Assembly (NCBI GenBank): GCA_009760855.2
Contig: WPIO01000018.1
Span: 3,937,001 to 4,001,000, forward strand
DNA from: Cristatella mucedo
Lineage: Eukaryota > Bryozoa > Phylactolaemata > Cristatellidae
Direction of reading: 5' to 3'
Length of the DNA: 64,000 nt
Positions 61,327 to 64,000 of the stretch are shown here, one piece after another. The position numbers were made by a program, and so were the translations under genes. Positions within the stretch are counted from its first letter, which is position 1, and each line of letters begins with the position of its first letter. The notes under the pieces are model-generated. The model saw only the letters and a list, made by a program, of their open reading frames with translations, had not been told where the DNA came from and did not search any database.

Positions 61327-64000
61327 ACTTAATAATAATAATAATATTGCACTTGATAAAGCGCCCTCAGAGAACTTAATCTCTTTCTAGGCGCTTTACA
61401 TTTGCTGCAAAGTGATACGCAATAGAATAGTAAGTAAAATCATGCTTGAAAAACAAACAAAATGAATAACATGGTTAGGGGTTACATGCACTGGGTCAGC
61501 ATGCAAATGTGGTTAGTGGCAGCATGAACAGTGTCAGCACGCATAAGCACATCGAGGACGAATCACAAGGACCCACTAAATGCTGTCCTAAATAGGTATG
61601 TTTTTAAGTTTCTTTTAAATGTGGTCAGGTCAGGGGATGTTCTGATGCAGGTCGGGAGGGAGTTCCAGGCTGTGGGAGCATACGAGCTAAGTGCACGGTC
61701 TCCAAAGGATTTAAGGTTTGTACGAGGTATTTCTAGACTGTTGGATTCCGAAAAGCGAGTGGTACGATGCTTTGCCTGATGGGGTAGTATATCTGAAAGA
61801 TAGGCTGGAGCCATAGAATGAAGAGACCTAAAAGTGAGCGACAAAACCTTGAAGTCAATCCGTTGCTTGACTGGTAACCAGTGCAGGTCGGCGAGAAGTG
61901 GAGTAATGTGGCAACTGCGACGCTCACGACAGACAAGCCTAGCTGCAGAGTTTTGCACCAGCTGCAATCGCCTGATCGCACATGCTGGTAGGCCAGTAAG
62001 CAGTGAGTTGCAGAAGTCGAGACGAGATGTCACGAATGCATGGACCAACTTGGACGTGGTATCCTTATCTAAACAAGCCCTAATTTTAGCAATGTTATGA
62101 AGCTGAAAATAGGCTGATTTGACTGTGGAGCTGATGTGGTCGTCTAACGAGAGGTCGCTTTGGAATATGACACCTAGATTTCGAGCTGATGCAACTGGAG
62201 ATATGCTGGCAGAGCCAATTTTGAAAGTCAGCCTTTCCAATTTCTGAATAACACTAGGTTTGCCCATAACGAGTAAGTTAGTTTTATCATCGTTTAGTTT
62301 TAGAAAATTTGCTGCCATCCATGATCGGATGTCATCAATGCATGCAGCAAGTGAGTTGAGAGAATTTGAGGTGCTCGAAGGCTGGGAGGGATCAAAGCAA
62401 AGGTACAACTGAGTGTCATCCGCATAGAAGTGAAAGCCTAGATTGTGCTTGGCAATCACATCAGCGAGAGGGAGAGTATAAACGGTGAAAAGGACCGGAC
62501 CTAGCACAGAGCCCTGAGGTACTCCATATTTTAGAGGTACTTCAGATGATCTTTGTCCATTCACGTCAACGCTCTGGAGTCTCCCACTGAGATAGGACCT
62601 GAACCACTGCAGAGCAGTGCCAGTGATGCCCAGGCGAGATGAAAGGCGCTCTAAAAGAACTTTGTGATCGATGGTATCAAAAGCTGCCGAAAGATCGAGC
62701 AAAACAAGAAGAGACACTCTACCCATGTCTGCATTCCTAAGTAGGTCGTTGTATACCCGAAGCAATGCTGACTCTGTGGAGTGATTAGCTCTAAAGCCAG
62801 ACTGGAACTTACTAGCAAGGTGTGAGGTTTCGATATACGAGTTCAGCTGGTCTGCCACGACCCGTTCCAGTGTCTTTGATAGGAATGGTAGAAGGGAGAC
62901 TGGGCGGTTGTTGCTTAAGTTCTCTTGGTCTAGTGTAGCTTTCTTGAGAAGTGGCCTGACTACAGCTTTTTTGAAAGGTGCTGGGACCTGACCTGAGGCT
63001 AATGACATATTAATGATGTTGGTTATGCATGGCAGCAGCAGATCAATGCAACGTAGGAGCAGGACAGTGGGAATAGGGTCCAGTGGACTTGTTGTCTTCT
63101 TTGATTGAGATACGAGCTTTAGGACTACATCACTGGTGACCTGTTTAAATGCAGACATTGAGATGCAGCCAGGAACCGAGGAACAGCATTCTAGTGGGAA
63201 GGTTGTCATCGCAGGGATGGATTCCCTGATTTTGTCTATTTTCTGCATAAAGAATCGAGAGAAGCGATCGGCTAGATCATCACAAGGATCATCTGGTAAG
63301 GAGCTAACCTGGGAATGGTTGAGGAGATGGTTTATTGTCGACATCAGCATTTTTGGATTGTGCATCTGTGATTCAACAATGTTTCTATAGAAGCTAGACT
63401 TAGCCTTTGCTAGGATCGATTGGTACGACCTACAGTAGTCTTCATATGCCTGTCGATGGACAGTTAGTCCGGATCTTTTGTATGCCTTTTCAAGCTTTCG
63501 TTTAGTAGACTTGGCTAGTTTAATGTCTGTGGTAAACCATAGGCCGTCTGGGCGGGGGCGCACAGTGCGCTTTGTCAAAGGTGCAAACTCGTCGAGCGTG
63601 TCAGCTAGTGTCGTGTTGTAGCAATCTACCAGTGATGACAGATCGGAGGGAGGACTGAGCAGCAAAGGTGAAGCAGATATGCTCGCACGGACAGCATCGA
63701 TGTCAAGGGTCTTGAGGTTTCGCGATTCACAGGTTATTTTAGAGGAGAATGTGGGCACACACTGTAGATTGAATGAGATCTGCATGTGGTCAGATAAGCA
63801 GGATTTGGTGATAACTGGTGATGACAAAGTGCAGTTATTTTTGAGAAAATTTGGTCGAGTGTGTGACCCTTGATGTTGGTAGGGCCATGCACATGAGCCA
63901 CAAGAGATAATGATTCTGTCAATGTACGAAATTCGGTGCTGAAAGCGTCAGATAAGTTATCAAAGTGAACGTTGAAATCACCCATAACGAGGAAGGATCG
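61327..64000 (-). mobile_element. LINE family A, youngest copy, runs off the window
   Basis: ATT-repeat tail (61327-61345), 3' hairpin (61362-61402) and UTR, then the coding region. This is by far the best preserved LINE A in the window. The 5' end lies beyond 64000. Confidence 0.97.
61563..63827 (-). CDS. LINE A ORF: endonuclease C-terminus and reverse transcriptase
   Basis: An open 754-codon frame. The first residues hold the SDH motif (12-14) of an APE-type endonuclease. A linker follows, then the RT from about residue 280 with 'AAFDTIDH' (381-388), 'PQGSVLGP' (437-444), the catalytic 'YADD' (468-471) and the thumb block 'LGVIF'. The C-terminal region has 'HITPLLADLHWLPVKQ' (640-655). The rest of the endonuclease, with 'MGDFNVHFD', lies in a different frame (63734-63985): a one-base indel near 63840 separates 'DQIFSK' from 'SPVITKSCLSDH'. 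Apart from that shift the protein looks intact. The clade call (L2/CR1-like) rests on these motifs and the ATT-tailed 3' end. The start codon given is only the first Met after the frameshift. Confidence 0.93.
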   Translation of the reverse strand: MSSPVITKSCLSDHMQISFNLQCVPTFSSKITCESRNLKTLDIDAVRASISASPLLLSPPSDLSSLVDCYNTTLADTLDEFAPLTKRTVRPRPDGLWFTTDIKLAKSTKRKLEKAYKRSGLTVHRQAYEDYCRSYQSILAKAKSSFYRNIVESQMHNPKMLMSTINHLLNHSQVSSLPDDPCDDLADRFSRFFMQKIDKIRESIPAMTTFPLECCSSVPGCISMSAFKQVTSDVVLKLVSQSKKTTSPLDPIPTVLLLRCIDLLLPCITNIINMSLASGQVPAPFKKAVVRPLLKKATLDQENLSNNRPVSLLPFLSKTLERVVADQLNSYIETSHLASKFQSGFRANHSTESALLRVYNDLLRNADMGRVSLLVLLDLSAAFDTIDHKVLLERLSSRLGITGTALQWFRSYLSGRLQSVDVNGQRSSEVPLKYGVPQGSVLGPVLFTVYTLPLADVIAKHNLGFHFYADDTQLYLCFDPSQPSSTSNSLNSLAACIDDIRSWMAANFLKLNDDKTNLLVMGKPSVIQKLERLTFKIGSASISPVASARNLGVIFQSDLSLDDHISSTVKSAYFQLHNIAKIRACLDKDTTSKLVHAFVTSRLDFCNSLLTGLPACAIRRLQLVQNSAARLVCRERRSCHITPLLADLHWLPVKQRIDFKVLSLTFRSLHSMAPAYLSDILPHQAKHRTTRFSESNSLEIPRTNLKSFGDRALSSYAPTAWNSLPTCIRTSPDLTTFKRNLKTYLFRTAFSGSL

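Noticed and set aside
61531-61779. Plus-strand frames over LINE A copies (also 28319-28636, 28763-28957 and 61834-62100)
   Set aside because: Antisense shadows of the LINE A coding region that recur in every copy.

Overview
This is a repeat-rich piece of a metazoan nuclear genome, probably an invertebrate. It has no operons and no long host ORFs. It holds several decayed families of reverse-transcribing elements, tRNA-derived SINEs, very long dinucleotide microsatellites and a stray 18S rRNA fragment. The species cannot be named from the sequence.

The host signal is a set of exons, all on the minus strand, that look like parts of a family of immunoglobulin-like type I membrane receptors. Six have clean splice sites: transmembrane exon 60935-61072, tail exon 41008-41165, Ig-like exons 40550-40969, 23666-24016 and 17569-17913, and transmembrane exon 14659-14775. 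The five internal exons are all phase 1 at both ends and a multiple of three long. Two Ig-like exons share the same five-cysteine spacing (C-x5-C-x20-C-x21-C-x22-C), the two transmembrane exons are clear paralogues, and the tail exon carries an ITIM-like tyrosine motif. A third copy of the five-cysteine exon (21158-21507) is a dead tandem duplicate with two frameshifts and a lost splice donor. A further Ig-like relic lies at 27688-28130. Read along the minus strand, an upstream gene may end with the 61 kb transmembrane exon and the 41 kb tail. A second gene may run from the 41 kb Ig-like exon to the 14.7 kb transmembrane exon, with a possible last exon at 2.5-2.6 kb.

Most of the remaining DNA is transposon. 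LINE family A (L2/CR1-like) has about fourteen copies, the best at the right edge (61327-64000, minus) with a 754-residue ORF. LINE family B (a second L2/CR1-like family) has about nine. A Ty3/Gypsy element with two short LTRs (44449-48993) sits inside a LINE B copy, and a separate Gypsy RT scrap lies at 855-1145. A GC-rich non-LTR relic with R2/NeSL-like motifs covers 41590-43390. SINE1 and SINE2 are tRNA-headed; SINE2 ends in the same 3' hairpin as LINE A, so LINE A is its likely mobilising partner. Nested insertions at 29.6-30.6, 31.8-32.2, 36.5-40.4 and 44.4-51.4 kb give relative ages.

Left to right: 0-14 kb is LINE B/LINE A debris, SINE1 copies and microsatellites. 14.6-28.1 kb is the receptor exon block with the tandem duplication. 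28-40.4 kb is nested LINEs, SINEs and the 18S fragment. 40.5-41.2 kb holds an Ig-like exon and a tail exon only 38 bp apart. 41.4-51.9 kb is the GC-rich LINE and the Gypsy-in-LINE-B nest. 52-60 kb is old repeats with a Helitron-like 3' terminus. 60.9-64 kb is a transmembrane exon followed by the youngest LINE A.
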